Source: Azolla caroliniana (Eukaryota; Polypodiophyta). From it: a stretch of DNA of 64,000 bases. The DNA lies in assembly GCA_043228905.1 (NCBI GenBank), contig JBHGNT010000011.1:1116001-1180000 (forward strand). The letters are read 5' to 3'. The notes under the pieces were generated by a model. The model saw nothing but the letters and a program-made list of their open reading frames with translations, made no database searches and had not been told where the DNA came from. A program made the translations under genes and the position numbers. Positions 1 to 12,489 of the stretch are shown piece by piece. Numbering within the stretch: position 1 is the stretch's first letter; each line of letters begins with the position of its first letter.

Positions 1-879
1 ACTTTGTGAGGTCATTAAAGATCATGTTACTGAGAGGCATGTTTAATACATTCACATGACTACACAAAAGTAGGCAGGTAAAAATAACACTAAGGAAATA
101 ATTGAGCCGAAGAATGAGAAAATACCTCATATACATCATTTATCTTTACTACCCTACTCTTAGCTTGCTCAATGTAACTTTGTATTCCTAATCAAGATCA
201 TGATAAATAATTACAAGTACAAAAAAGAGGTAAATGGATCATATTCAAAGAGACTTTTACAAGTTCAATAAGTGTTATGTTACATGTAGCCTTTTAATGC
301 ATTCACAAGAATGCATAAAAACTATGTATGTGAAAGAGCTACTAAGAGAATAATCATTCAATGCCCCCCTTTAGACTATGGAAACATTTGATCCTAGTCG
401 TTTAACTTTCATTGCATGCTTGCCAACCTAAATTTAGCTTCCTAATGTAAACTCATATTTGTAAGCAAGATCATGGAAATAAATGTAAGAATAGAAGAGA
501 GTTTAGGGATTAACGTTTACAAGTTATGGTCCCAAGAGTGTACTAGAGCTTAAGAACTTTTGAAATTTTGAAATTTCGTAGTCTAGGGACTTTTTGAATA
601 AGTAGAAAAATCATTATAGTCAATTATGCCCTCCAATGTTTTTGTAACTATTAACAATCCTACTTTTTCAATCTATGTTTCATCAACATGCATCAATCTT
701 GGGAAATGGAACGAATTATATTCAAACTAAATAAGTTGGTCGAATAAACACTCTTACTATCTCCAGAAATTCAAAACTTGTCAAATTTCATCATCGCAAG
801 AAAACAAAATGTTTAACGTACCCAATATGCTTGGACATGTAGAATTTGTGTTGATTCTTTTCCATTGGTGACAATTCAC
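1..879. other. intergenic, nothing recognised
   Basis: AT-rich sequence with frequent stops in all frames. I see no gene, RNA or clear repeat here. Confidence 0.5.
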
Positions 880-1555
880 TATAGTTAGCTCTCCTAATTG
901 TGTAGAGTGTCCAAATGTAGTAGAATCAATACGACACGCTCTATGGGACTGCCCAATGTCCCATCGAATATGGCGGGGGGTTGGCCGTTTGTTGCAATTA
1001 TGCCTGGTGCAAGGCTCAATCAAGTGGGGAAATATATGTTGGCTATCATGGTAGACCCCAGTTGGCAGATACAAGCATCAGGAGGAGGGGATGACTTTGG
1101 TGATAAAAGCACAAGAGGTTTTTTTCTCCACCATCGACAATGTCCACTCAACTCCTCTTAATGACAAATCTCAAGTTGTGTTGGAATTGGTCAGCCCAAT
1201 AACTCATTGGATTCTATAGAAACAATGGTGCAGAAGGGTCTTTTCCAACCAAATTGTGCATCCCACAATGTTATTGCGAGGGATATAGAGTGAAATTGTA
1301 GCCACTCTAAAGAGCCAATATGATGGCCTCAAGGGCAGCTCCGATGGAGTTGAAAGACAACGAATAGCCTTCATCCAACAATGGTCGTCCTCTCCCTTTC
1401 TTGAGTCAGTGGGCATCCACATAAGATGGAACTATCATGTCCCTATAGGGATTTGTATATAATCATCTTGTTTGTAAAATTTTATAACTAATGGAAGGAG
1501 TTTTTTTTGGAAAAAATAAAAATAAATAAAAAATAAATAAAAAATAAATAATCAT
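880..1555 (+). mobile_element. LINE 3'-end relic with zf-RVT zinc motif and A-rich tail
   Basis: One forward frame, readable from about 887, gives the zinc-finger signature found at the C-terminus of plant L1-type reverse transcriptases: C-x2-C, then H-x4-C in HALWDCP, followed by a tryptophan (HRIW). The frame meets a stop at about 1055, and weak coding-like sequence follows to about 1440. The segment ends in a run of AAATAAAT-like units (1507-1552), as expected of a LINE poly-A end. The polymerase domain is absent, so this is a 5'-truncated, long-dead copy. The zinc motif and tail are seen; the LINE assignment rests on family knowledge. The left boundary is uncertain. Confidence 0.62.
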
Positions 1556-2619
1556 TATAATTAGACTCCTAGCTCCAAGAAGTCAAAACTCATCGAGTCA
1601 TGGAGTCATAGGTCTAATAAATCATTTGTGCATCAAAAAGTGGTGTCAAATTCAAGAAATGAGACTTGGATTCACAAAAATGAGACTTGGATTAGGAGAC
1701 ATTTCTGATGCCCATTGTTCTTCAACAAGCAAAGTTCACATTGATTCTTTCCTATTGAAAGATGAATCGTAGACAAACCCGACACACTGAAATTAGATTG
1801 TTGACATCTACTATCAACATTCAACAAATTGTGCCTTTAGAATAGAGTTTGGCTTGCAATATTATTGTGAAAGTAGTTAACTTATACTTAATGTGACTTC
1901 ATGAAAAATCATTTAGGTAGAAATATACTTTGCTACGTATGGTAGCAATGTATATTTCCCTCCTTTAAAGAGATTCCAGTAAGTTATTACATTTGATTAT
2001 CAAAGTGTTTCCGAATTCTAATGTATTACAAGCTTTACAATCACACATATACACACTCTCCCAAATTTGACTAATAACTCATGATGTACATCACTATATG
2101 TATGTATCATGCCATGTCAATGAACACACATATATTTGTATTACAATTTACATGCTTGGAACGTAACGCAAGTGTCAAATTTGGAGACGGGTTATGGTAC
2201 GGAGCATTTGGGTTAGGAACCCCATCTAATGAACAGTTTTCCAATTTGAGATACTCATGAATCATGACACTTCGTCGGTGAAGGATTTAAAGTCCATCCT
2301 AAGACCGTTCCACACCTTTTCCCAAACCCGAGGTACAAGAGCGTGGTTCTCACCTCCACATTATTGCGAATCTATAATCTTTGAGGAGTGTCTTGACTCT
2401 TGACTTTAAATAATCATTTAAGACATCCATCAATTACTAGCCTTTATATGGTCACCTTTCACTTTGGTCATGGAATCTCGCTCACGACCACTAGTGATTT
2501 CATGTGGTTGTGAATACTTGTAAAAGAATATGCCGATCGCTCAACACCCACCATTGATTGAGGCTTCATGGACACCCCAAACGGAATATTCCACAAAAAT
2601 TGTGCATAGTGAATGGAGA
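1556..2619. other. intergenic, nothing recognised
   Basis: AT-rich with no sustained reading frame. No feature supported. Confidence 0.5.
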
Positions 2620-2975
2620 TTACAAACGCTTTAGAATCTACGCACTAATTCCAATGTAAACACAACTACCGAAGGCTCGACATATCTACAAAGTCCGAGA
2701 TTGACAAGGTCTTATATAATCAATCCACATCAATACAAGATCACGGAATAGAAATCGAACAGTTTGGAATCTAGGCACCCTTTCCAATGTAAGCATGATG
2801 GCCAACAACTCGCCACATCTAAATGGACAACATAATATATATCCATTGCATTACCGACACTCAATGCTTTGGAATCTGGACACTCTTTCCAACCTAAGCA
2901 TGATGGCCGAAGACCGAAATGTCTACTAAAAGAACCCCTATTCAACAAGATCTTCCCGAATTGGTATCCATACAA
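2620..2975 (+). repeat. diverged tandem repeat, about 105-130 bp period
   Basis: Three imperfect copies start with GCTTTAGAATCT (2630), GTTTGGAATCT (2762) and GCTTTGGAATCT (2867). Each continues with a TTCCAA-TGTAA-like block and a CGACATATCT or CCACATCT-like block. Copies differ by many substitutions and small indels, so the array is old. Confidence 0.5.
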
Positions 2976-3730
2976 GTTTAGCATTTGTTCCCGCATAGTA
3001 CACATCGACAAGTGAACATGTCTCACAAGCGCATACGTAATCACTAACATCAAAAAGCTTCACAATCTAAAACACTTTTTTCATCATAAACGCGACAAAC
3101 AAACGCTTGGGACATGATAGATATTGAAGACTAATTCAAGCCATTTTGAAGTGTTAGAAAACAAAACCAGCATATGCTTGCCAATCATAACAACCCGTAA
3201 GGTAAGCATCCACAAAAGAGGCTGACCGAGAAATCTCTACCCAAGTGACACAAAATTACTCCTCCAAAATGAAGCAAAAACATAGTGGGTCATCAACAAG
3301 AACAATAAAAATTTGATATATCTTTGGAAGGAGAAATGGTCTACAACTTTTGTGGGTAAGGCCAATAAATGTCCTATATGGTGTGGGTGGCCATTGAATG
3401 AATGCACATAAGAGAGGAGTGTTAGATCTTTCTTCTTCTTCTTTTAGTCATATGTTTTTTGACTGGTTACAAATGGCTCAAAGACAAAGCCCATGACTAA
3501 GCTACTAGATTGTAGCCTTTTTAACTAACTGAATCAAAAGAAGATCAATCAAATCAATCATTATAATGGGGAAAAAGAAAACAGAGGAAAGAGAAAGGGT
3601 TAGGCCTTGAATTGAAGGCCTAACAAGCAACAGAAACGCATGAAAATAAGCCAATACGAGAAGAGCCAAATGATGGAGGGAAAACAGAGCATAAAGAGAG
3701 AGGTTGGATTCTGATGCTAGTAGGGTTTCA
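2976..3730. other. intergenic, nothing recognised
   Basis: No coding or repeat feature supported. A short CTT run lies near 3430. Confidence 0.45.
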
Positions 3731-4190
3731 GATAGGGTATGGAGGTTAAGTCAACAGGTTTGGGGTTTTAAGACTTAAGACAAGGATTAATTAATAATGG
3801 TTAGGATTTATAAAAGATTTACATAGGGTTTTGATTTGGGTATAGAAGTTAGGGCTTCCTTAGGGTTCGATTTAGGTATAGAGGTTATTAGGGCTTCCTT
3901 AGGGTTCAGACTTTAGGGTTTAGATAGAGTGTAGTAGAGGCTAGGTTTCAGTGTGGCTTAGGATTTCCAGGGGACTTAAGAGGCTAGGGTTAAACAGAGT
4001 ATAGAGGTTAGGGTTCCTACGGATATGGGGTTTAGGGCATCAAAATTAGGGTTCCTATGGGATAGGGTAGTGGATGGATGGAATAGGGTTGAGGTATTTC
4101 TTAGTTAATTTTCAAGGCGATAAGCCAGGGTTTAGGTGATTAGTAGCAAGGAATTAGGGTTTGGGGAGAGTAAGTTTTGGTAAGTTTTCT
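3731..4190 (+). repeat. degenerate telomere-like TAGGGTT-rich tract
   Basis: The words TTAGGGTT and GTTTAGGG recur through this tract on the plus strand, separated by 10-30 bases. A unit of about 36 bp (GATTTGGGTATAGAAGTTAGGGCTTCC and relatives) is repeated at about 3832 and 3868. It lies just 3' of the ketoacyl-CoA synthase stop, so part may be in that gene's 3' untranslated or flanking region. The composition resembles interstitial plant telomere-type sequence. Confidence 0.55.
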
Positions 4191-4245
4191 TTACCCTAAC
4201 CCAGAGCCAAAGAGGGAAGGAAGGATCTATGGGGAGGGGGGGTCA

Positions 4246-5161
4246 TCATGAGGAGGTTGATGATGATGATGATGATGATGAAGGCGATGGCGATGGCGAT
4301 GACAAGGTTCTCATGGTGGGCACAGCTACAGGGAACTTGTGGATGATATCGCTCCATGGATTGTTAATGGAAGCTTGGGTGGTGGGGGCGATGGCAGACA
4401 GGGACCTCCACACAGCACTGTTGCACTTGAACCCAGATCCGAAGGCGATCTGCCATATCCTGTCGCCCTTCTTCACCCTGCCTTTGGCCTCTGTGTAGGC
4501 GAGCTCATACCACAGGGAGCTACTGGAGGTGTTCCCAAATCGGTACAGCGTCATTCTAGAAGGTTCCATGTGCCATTCCGACAGGCCCAGGTTCTTCTCC
4601 AGCTCGTCCAGGACTGCTCTGCCGCCGGCATGGATGCAGAAGTGCTCGAATGCTCGCTTGAAGTCGGGGATGTAGGGTTTCACCTTCACGCCATCGCCAT
4701 AGCCATAGCCATAGCCAGCGGCTGCGATCTTCCTCAGTATGAGGCTCGCGAAGAACAGGATCTGCTCAGAGAGCGGCAGCACCAAGGGGCCGAGCGTGGT
4801 GATGTTGGCTTTCAGGGCGTTCCCGGCTATGGCCATGAGCTCCTTGGACAGAGACACCCCGACCTTGCCATGGCCATAGCCGCTATGGCTATGGCTGTCG
4901 TCTTCTTCCTGGTACACGCATCTGTAGGCTTTGTCGTCTGCTCCCTTGTGGGTCCTGACGGTGTGGACAAGCTCGTACTTGGCGGATCTGCGGTCGGATC
5001 GCCTGCTGCTCAGCAGAATGGCGGCGCCGCCCATGCGGAAGATGCAGTTGGAGACGAGCTTGGAGGCGTCGTTGCCGAGGTACCAGTTGAGGGTGATGTT
5101 CTCCATGCTCACCACCATAGCCAGCGAAGGATGGGAGCAGGAAGAAGAAGAAGATGATGAT

Positions 5162-5193
<32 letters not shown>

Positions 5194-6039
5194 AGCAGAG
5201 GATCGGAGCAGGCGAGCAGCGAGATCTATGGCGATGACGCCTGCGCTGCAGCCCATGCCGGCAAGGTTGAAGCTCTTGAGGTTGCCGCGGAGGCGGTAGC
5301 GGGAGGCGATGAGGGAGGCGAGCGAAGGGGTGGGGACGAAGAGGCTGCAATTGACGATGAGGATGCCGATGTCTTTGGGCTTCACGCCGGTTCTGAGCAG
5401 GAGGGCGTCGATGGCGGCGAACATGACCCGCTCCGCCTCGCGCCTGGCCTCGCCCATGCAAGGATTGGGCGGCTGGCTCATGACCGCCGGCGGGAGGCCC
5501 GTCTCCTCCCCCACACCAGACCTCTCGCACACCTTCCTCTGCAGCTCCACACTCCTCTCGCTGAACGCCCCCGTCTCCCGCGTGTATCGCAGGAACTCCG
5601 CGTTGCTGCACACCTCCTCCTTCAGCGGCCTGTAGCACGCGTAGTCCAGCATGTACACCGGCCATGGCCTCCTCACCAAGTAGTACACCGTGCCTATGGC
5701 CGCCATCGCTATGGCCGCCACCAGGTGGCTGTACTGCACCGCGCTCTCCCACAGCGCCGTCACCCCCATGTGCCGAGCTCTGCTGCCCACCTCCGCGGCT
5801 ATGGCGAGGGTGAGCGGCGGGATGAGGAGGAGGTAGAGCGCGTGGCGGATCAGGTAATGGTACCCCAGCTTCACGTACTTGAGCTTCACGGTGTCCAGGA
5901 AATCAGGGAAGGCGTACTGCGCCCCCCCATGGTACGACGACCTCTCAACCTCTGCAGATCTTGGTTTCCCAGAAGAAGGAGCAGGATCTGAAGAAGAAGG
6001 AATAGGGGACTCTGTTCTGGCACTATCATCAGCAGCCAT
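4246..6039 (-). CDS. 3-ketoacyl-CoA synthase, very-long-chain fatty acid elongation
   Basis: Predicted 597-residue condensing enzyme of the plant FAE1/CUT1 family. These ER enzymes join malonyl-CoA to a long acyl-CoA, the first step of elongation towards wax, suberin and sphingolipid acyl chains. Two membrane segments are visible near residues 61-83 and 103-121, then the FAE1/CUT1 domain and the ACP-synthase-III C-terminal domain. The catalytic triad is intact: Cys264 in NLAGMGCSAG, His470 in CIHAGGRA, Asn504 in FGNTSSSSLW. The start has a good context (GCCATGG) and no intron is needed. Oddities: a run of about 18 serines (283-300) just after the catalytic-Cys helix, and a Ser/Pro-rich tail after residue 580, both microsatellite-encoded. 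These make it longer than the usual 460-530 residues. The family call is firm; the particular KCS isoform is not determined. Confidence 0.95.
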
Positions 6040-6153
6040 GGCTGATCACAGGTGAACGAAGAAGGGAAGAAAGAAGAAGGTGCTTCAATTCTCTCTGTTT
6101 ATTATGAGTTGAGTGAGAGTAGTAGACCTGTAGAGTGAGCGAGTGAGAATGCC

Positions 6154-6161
6154 TATATATA
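6154..6161 (-). promoter_or_regulatory. candidate TATA box of the ketoacyl-CoA synthase gene
   Basis: TATATATA about 115 bp upstream of the start codon would place transcription near 6125 and give a leader of about 85 nt. The wider region is itself TA-rich, so other positions are possible. Confidence 0.45.
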
Positions 6162-6163
6162 TT

Positions 6164-6290
6164 GTCTTATAGACATATGTGTAACATGTATATGTATATA
6201 GTCTTATAGACATATGTGTAACATGTATATGTATATAGTATATAGTATATAGTATATAGTATACAGTATATAGTATATGTATATAGTATA
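6164..6290. repeat. 37-bp perfect tandem duplication plus TATAG array
   Basis: A 37-bp unit (6164-6200) is repeated exactly at 6201-6237, followed by a GTATATA-type array to about 6290. It lies immediately upstream of the ketoacyl-CoA synthase TATA box. Confidence 0.8.
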
Positions 6291-8635
6291 TTTATAATTG
6301 TGTGTGTGTGTTTTGCTTGAAAAATGAAGTTTGCGAGAGTGACCAATATAGGATGGCCATTGTCCATCTCCCTAGTGAGTGACACGCTTGGCCATTGGCC
6401 ACACTCAATGCCTCTTTCCTGCAAGCTCTTTTGTGCTAGTCATGGTATATGCCTGCTATCCATATCTCTCTCGATGTCCATCTATCTATCCATTTATCCA
6501 TCCATCCTCGCACGGACGCTTCGTGATTCTTCATAGCCCGTGTTTCGTCTTCTTGCCGAAAAGTCGACGGCAGACACCCGATCTCCATGCGTTTCGAGTC
6601 CCCACACGAGCATTCCTAATGCGAAACAGCTATTTGCGGTCTCGCATCGAAGCGAAAGATATAGACCGTGACAAGACCTGTCTATGTTTCAAGGAGGTCC
6701 ACCTCGTAAAGATAATGAAAGGTTTTTGACAGTTTGAGAAAACTGTCACGACTCATGGCTTTGCTTTTCTGTTTTCTTCGTCTTCTTTTTTTCCCCTCCT
6801 TTCCCACATGAATTTGTGTGGCCATGGTTCACTTTGGCATTAATGTGGGTCAATCGGATTGCTGCAATGTAGTGGCATTGTGTCATGAGTGATGGAGGTT
6901 TGCCAGGTAATGCTTTTGTGGAAAGGCTTGCATTTATGGGGGGGGCATGTATATTGGTTGGTAGGTACGTATACATACACACGTATGTTGTGTCAACGCA
7001 CACATATGTGTATGTATGTATGTATGCAAGTATGTAACATGCTCATTGGAAACCTACTCCGGTCAACGAAGCACTCATTATAAACGATATGCAATGTGTA
7101 TGTGTGTCTGTTGATGTGCAAAGCATACACACATATATGTACATGTACAATATGTAAATGTAAGCACATGCATTTGACTTGTGTGCGTGTATAGAGACCA
7201 TTCATCTCTTCAACAATTAACCATCAAGCAATTAGTTGTAAGTACAAAGGGTCGAAATCAAAGCCCCACCCAACTCTTTCGTTGTTCGACGGTGATGTGT
7301 AAATGTGGTCTCCTCAAGACATCGGGAACACGACAAAAACATGCACATTCTAGAATCTTCGCCAATTAGGATGAGGAATTTGTCAAATTATTAGGTGAAA
7401 GAAGAGAAGGGGCGAGAGGGGTCAAGCAAGGATCTTGGGACACCGTGTTCATTCAATGCCAATGAGCTGTCATTTATTGTTAACCGATTGCATCTCGATT
7501 TTGTCTACTTCTTTCGTTGAAATTCTAGCAAGCAATGCCAGCGTGACTAGAAAGAGATCAATTGGGAGGAGAAAAAGGGGAAGAGGGGTGGTAAAAGATA
7601 GCTTCCTAATGGATAAATAACACACCCTCAAGAAACATAACTATAAAGGTCTTCAAAAAGCAAAAATGAAAAACCAACAAAGTTAGGAGCAATAAAAATG
7701 ATGAGGATTTTGTGGTAGTTGGGTACAAATTTTCCAAGTGGGATTGACTTCGGGTTGATCATAAATGTGCTTGGTTGGATTTGATCTTGTAGTGTGTGAA
7801 GTGGGTGGACCTACCTCCGGTTGCTAGTTTTACTACTATATTTAGAGGCACCCCATAATAGCTTAAGGTTAGAGGTGGACCTACTACCACTATCCATTTC
7901 CATCCTTGTATTTACAGGCTCACCATCAAAGGTTAAGGTTGGACCCAAATTTAGATGGTGGTTATTATTGTTGGACTTGGGTAAATTCCACACCCCCCCC
8001 CCCCCCCCCTCAGGTGAAAAAAGCACTCTATTGGTTTTTTGGGTCCCATCACCATGCGAAAGTGTAGGAATGTGGATGAGGACCATAACCTCGAAAACCT
8101 TCATTATAACTAGCATATGTTGTGCATGGACACTACCAAAGCACCTAATTGTAGAGTCGTCAAATGAGGTGAAAAAACAAAATCAATGTTAGTTGCATTT
8201 TATTTTCTTTCCTTAATCAAGGGAAGAATTCAACCCTCAAGAACCTTGATTAGAGTGGACATGTGATGTACAATGATACCACTTGAAGCTTTAGAACATA
8301 TAGTCGTTCGTAATTGTGGAAATTTTCCATCTTCATTCGATAAGTCATTGATGGAGGTCAAGGCTCACAACTCACTAGGTTCCAGAGGAGCAATGCAATC
8401 TCGATTTCTTTATACCGGGTTTCTTTTAACAAACAATAGGTTTGATATATGTAAGTTATACTTACTCTAACCCATAAATGTCTTCACAAAATTTACTTGT
8501 GTGTCTCATTGATCTTGCAAGTCAATTGCCTCATTCTACTTTATAATAACATGCCTCTTCAGACCCATATTTCAAAATAGAATAATGTGTATCACCTTTT
8601 TAGCACTTATGGGCTGGCATGACAAGCTTCCATAA

Positions 8636-8655
8636 CTCTCTCTCTCTCTCTCTCT

Positions 8656-8690
<35 letters not shown>
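8636..8690. repeat. compound (CT)n(CA)n microsatellite
   Basis: About 10 CT units run directly into about 17 CA units. Confidence 0.95.
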
Positions 8691-8697
<7 letters not shown>

Positions 8698-10846
8698 ACT
8701 TATCTCATAGGTCATCTTTGACCTTGGAAGGCATTCATAAAAAAATTCTCTATCTATCCATCCATATCCATGAGTGCACACTCTTGAGTCTGGACTCCCA
8801 CCTTAAGTAGCCAATCAAAGAAAAAAAGTAGAGTGTTTTGCTTCTTAAAGGTTCACCTAATTAATATCCCCTTCATGCCAACGTTAGAGAAAGTAGAGAA
8901 TGAATTTTCTTCCATTACCTAATGTGAATATGCCTTTTGAAATGCAAGACTTCGTATTTGACTGAAAGATTCGTCTCTTCTTTCAACACCCTTTTATGAA
9001 AGTAATATTGGTCATCGTTTTGATGTGGAAGACCACTACGTCTCTCATCAACAAATTATCACATAAGCACACAAATAAAAAAGTGTGTTTCTTTTATCAA
9101 TTATGGGACCTATGTTTTGGTTTTTTTTGCATAATGACTTCAAAAGTATCATTTTTTACCACATAATCTCCATATCATGTCATGCGAACATATTTTCTCC
9201 CATGTCACATTTCTATACTAGTGTGAATCCAATCGTAGTGGTCACTTGTCATGATGTTGAGTTATTGATGTTATGTCATGTAAGGGTCCTAAATTCCCTT
9301 AACCCCAATCTTGTGCACATTAGGTTTGACTCGTTCTTGATGATAATCCTTTTAAAATATAACTTGCACTTTGTTAGAAACATGTCACACGGGCTACACA
9401 TGGATGGACTCGTCGGTCTCATTAATTCTGTTCGATGAATGTTATTTAGGATAATTAACAATGGGGTCCAAATAAAGATTACCTAACATTCACATTGATA
9501 TTTTATATGATGGAACCACTTCCCCCAACCCAAGTCCATGCTCTCAGAAAATGATACTTGACATAGATGTTGAAGATTAGCTACCAACATGAAAGATATC
9601 AACTTCTTACAAAGCTCTAAAAACGTGTCCCTCCCTTGATATTGATTGAATTTGCAATATGATCTTATACCTCATAGATGAAATGTTTATCGATATGAGC
9701 TCATCCAAGCTCATACATTGTTCATTATCTTCCAATTGCTCTAGTTACATATATAAATATCCTTGTTTAAACATAAGCGCTCCATCTTTAGACATGGAGA
9801 TTTGGTGGGGCAATCAAATGGTCGATCCTTGGATAAAGGTTGTTATATCGATTATTATGATTTCATTGCTATGAGTGTTGAAGAGGAAAAACTTTGGTTT
9901 CTTAAAAATGACTTTTCCATTTTGTTTCTTGTCTTTTCATCATAAATGCTCATCTTTTTTATTACAATGTGATCCTCGGTAGTTGGTGGAATAATGAAAA
10001 GACATCATTTGTACATTGATTATGACACAATATTCCTTTTTAACACAATAAAGTTGGGTTATTTTGGTGGATGTATGACTTGGTATCGAAGAAAGTCTCT
10101 TGAGATAATTTACACTTCGGAATAGAATTCTAAAGCACCAACGATTGATCATTCGGGGCTTACGTATGTAACAATAGAAACAAATAACATATACATATGT
10201 CACAGATGACTAGAAATAGGTAAACCATAACTTAGTGTCTCTTGATTCTATTTTTTAGGATTGATGTTAAACCAAGAAAATAGGGTGGTGTTGTCACTTG
10301 TGTATCAATGCCTTTGTTCAACAAGATGTTTATTGGTACCATCAATGGCATTGGTGAACGATGTTGGATCCATGAACACCAAATAAGTGCATAAATGCTA
10401 ACTAGATGATATTATAATCATTGGTGTCACATGTGTACTTATACTTACCTTATTTAGAATACATATAACATTACTTCTTACTATAAGAAGCAATGATTAG
10501 GCCAAGGATTTTAAGTAACAAAAGTTTGAGAGAGGGCATGATAGTTCAAAGAGAAACATACTTATGGAAGCTACACAAACAACAACGAAAATAGAGAGGG
10601 CAATGTTGATGTGGGGCATATAAGACCATCATTATTACCACTACTTAGATTTGATTATTAATTGATCCCAAACAAGTTTAAATAAGGGCCTTAGATGTAA
10701 CTTCATAGTTTGTATATAAAGTTTAATAAAAACCCATTGAAGGCAATATTGTAACCAATGTAAGAGTTCTATGTATTGTAAGTTAAAAAGCACAATATGG
10801 AAAACGCCATATGGCTGGACCAATATACAAGAAAAGGAATAAGGAC

Positions 10847-10847
<1 letters not shown>

Positions 10848-10887
<40 letters not shown>
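10848..10887. repeat. (TG)n microsatellite
   Basis: About 20 uninterrupted TG units. Confidence 0.95.
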
Positions 10888-10890
<3 letters not shown>

Positions 10891-11752
10891 TAGTGAAATA
10901 ACCAAGTGAGTAACAATGTCATATATCCAATGATAACATATTGTAATATTTTTAAAATTTGAAAACCATACTAATCATCAACAATGTATTATCTCTTTAT
11001 CTTTATTTGTTACACACACATGCACACACACACACACACACACCCCTTCCACGACTATGCGATTGGAATTGCAATGGATACCCATAGAATGTGGGATTTG
11101 GCATAGAGGAGTTCATTGATGACTCAAATATCACACTTTTTGTTGAAACATGGGAGCATGATACTCACAGGATTCAAGGTTTTAGGAAACTATAATGTAC
11201 ACTCTTTGATATACGCGAAAGTCCAAGACAACGAAGAGGACAAGGAGGGCTCAAGGGCGACATGTTTAATTAAGAAGGAAATACAAAAATATGTGTCAAT
11301 CATAAAAAATGATGTAAATAAATGCTACATATTGCTCAAAATAGAAATACCTAACATGTTCGTGTTCACAAGTGGAAGGATCACACACAAATGGAAGGAT
11401 AGGGAATATTCCGTTTGATTTCAGGGCCTTTTTAACCATTTCACAAAACACATTGATACCAGTATCACACTTTCTGAAAATTTCGATGGAAAAGCTTAAA
11501 AATCCATCATTTCATAAAATTGAAAATTCACAAAATTTGGCCAAATACGAAAAGTTACATTGTGCATTTTTTCGTAAAAAGGACAACTAATGTTTTTTGT
11601 AACAAACAATCTTCATAAGGAGCGATAGATTTCAAAACATAACCTTTATATCATTCGAGTTTTTACAAGCTTAAATTTGACTCATCCTTGTCATCTTTAG
11701 ATGTACTATCAAAGCATTGTCTTAATCTAAAACCAAATGGTGTAACTCCAAA

Positions 11753-12487
11753 TTATGTGTACAGATCTGGTTTGACTTCGATTAGAGACACCGTGTAGTG
11801 TAGACTTGGTAAATTCTCTTCTATTTGGTTTGTTGTTGACTTTCTTAAACGTCCAACTTTTGTAAGTGTAAAGTCGTACACAATGATGTCCACCTTACTA
11901 ATGTCAAGGGTCGATGTTTTACAAATGTTTCCTTTCCTCTTTCTATTTCCTCTTGACCTTGGGCATTCCATCATCTCTAATGTATACTTGCCTGTAAATG
12001 CATTTTTGCTTCTAGTGTTGTACCAATGCACCTTTATAGACTTGATCTGATTTTGGTTTTCATACATCGCCACGTCCAATACTTTACCAATCCAAAATTG
12101 GTGCCCTAGGTCATTGCCATCTGCAAGTGTACCAATTAACATCCCAACCTTCAATTCTTGCAAGTTTCTTTGCCACCTAGCTTCTACTGCTTTTGTCATC
12201 CTTGGTCAAACATAAATGTCTCTTTGTTGTGGATGGAACAAACTATCAAGATTTGCATTAGGTGCATGAAGTGGTGATTGAGAACCACACGAGTGTTGTA
12301 TAGATTGCGTAAATGGTATTTGTAAGGTCCAACTACCAGCAACACAATTATCAATAATTCCTTGTTGATCACTAAAGAACACGTCCCACCATGAGGTATC
12401 TTGTTGTGCAACATACTTCTTTACATTATCAATATGCTTCCTTTTGTCTTGTAAGACTTGCATCCAAAAGTTCCTCTGTTCATCCAA
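11753..12487 (-). pseudogene. unidentified coding relic, C-terminal part
   Basis: One minus-strand frame stays open for about 245 codons except for one TGA at 12206-12208, and both sides read as protein. The first part has a Trp-rich stretch (TSWWDVFF). The second has WQRNLQELKVGMLIG, then GHQFWIGKVLDV and KVHWYNTRSKNAF, resembling a small beta-rich reader-like or adaptor domain, and ends in a basic region. I do not recognise the family. The frame stops being coding upstream exactly where LINE sequence starts (about 12487), so the 5' part was probably displaced or lost. A fragment of a DNA transposon or captured host gene is possible. Function unknown. Confidence 0.5.
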
Positions 12488-12489
12488 AG

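Larger units (their letters stand above)
6291..11750. other. long AT-rich intergenic region with microsatellites
   Basis: I see no supportable gene. Open frames here are short, lack recognisable motifs and several are made of simple repeats. Contents that stand out: GTAT-type repeats about 6970-7030, a run of 17 C (7993-8009), a (CT)n(CA)n tract (8636-8690), a (TG)n tract (10848-10887) and a (CA)n tract (11012-11043). Confidence 0.6.

Noticed and set aside
4889-5752. Long minus-strand and plus-strand open frames overlapping the ketoacyl-CoA synthase gene
   Set aside because: They are other-frame shadows of a GC-rich coding exon and of its trinucleotide repeat; no domain is seen.
7821-8192. 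123-residue plus-strand frame
   Set aside because: Runs through a poly-C tract, has no recognisable domain and an equally long antisense frame; no splice or promoter support.
8619-8810. Short frame over the CT/CA tract
   Set aside because: Product is made of Ser-Leu and Thr-His repeats from the microsatellite.
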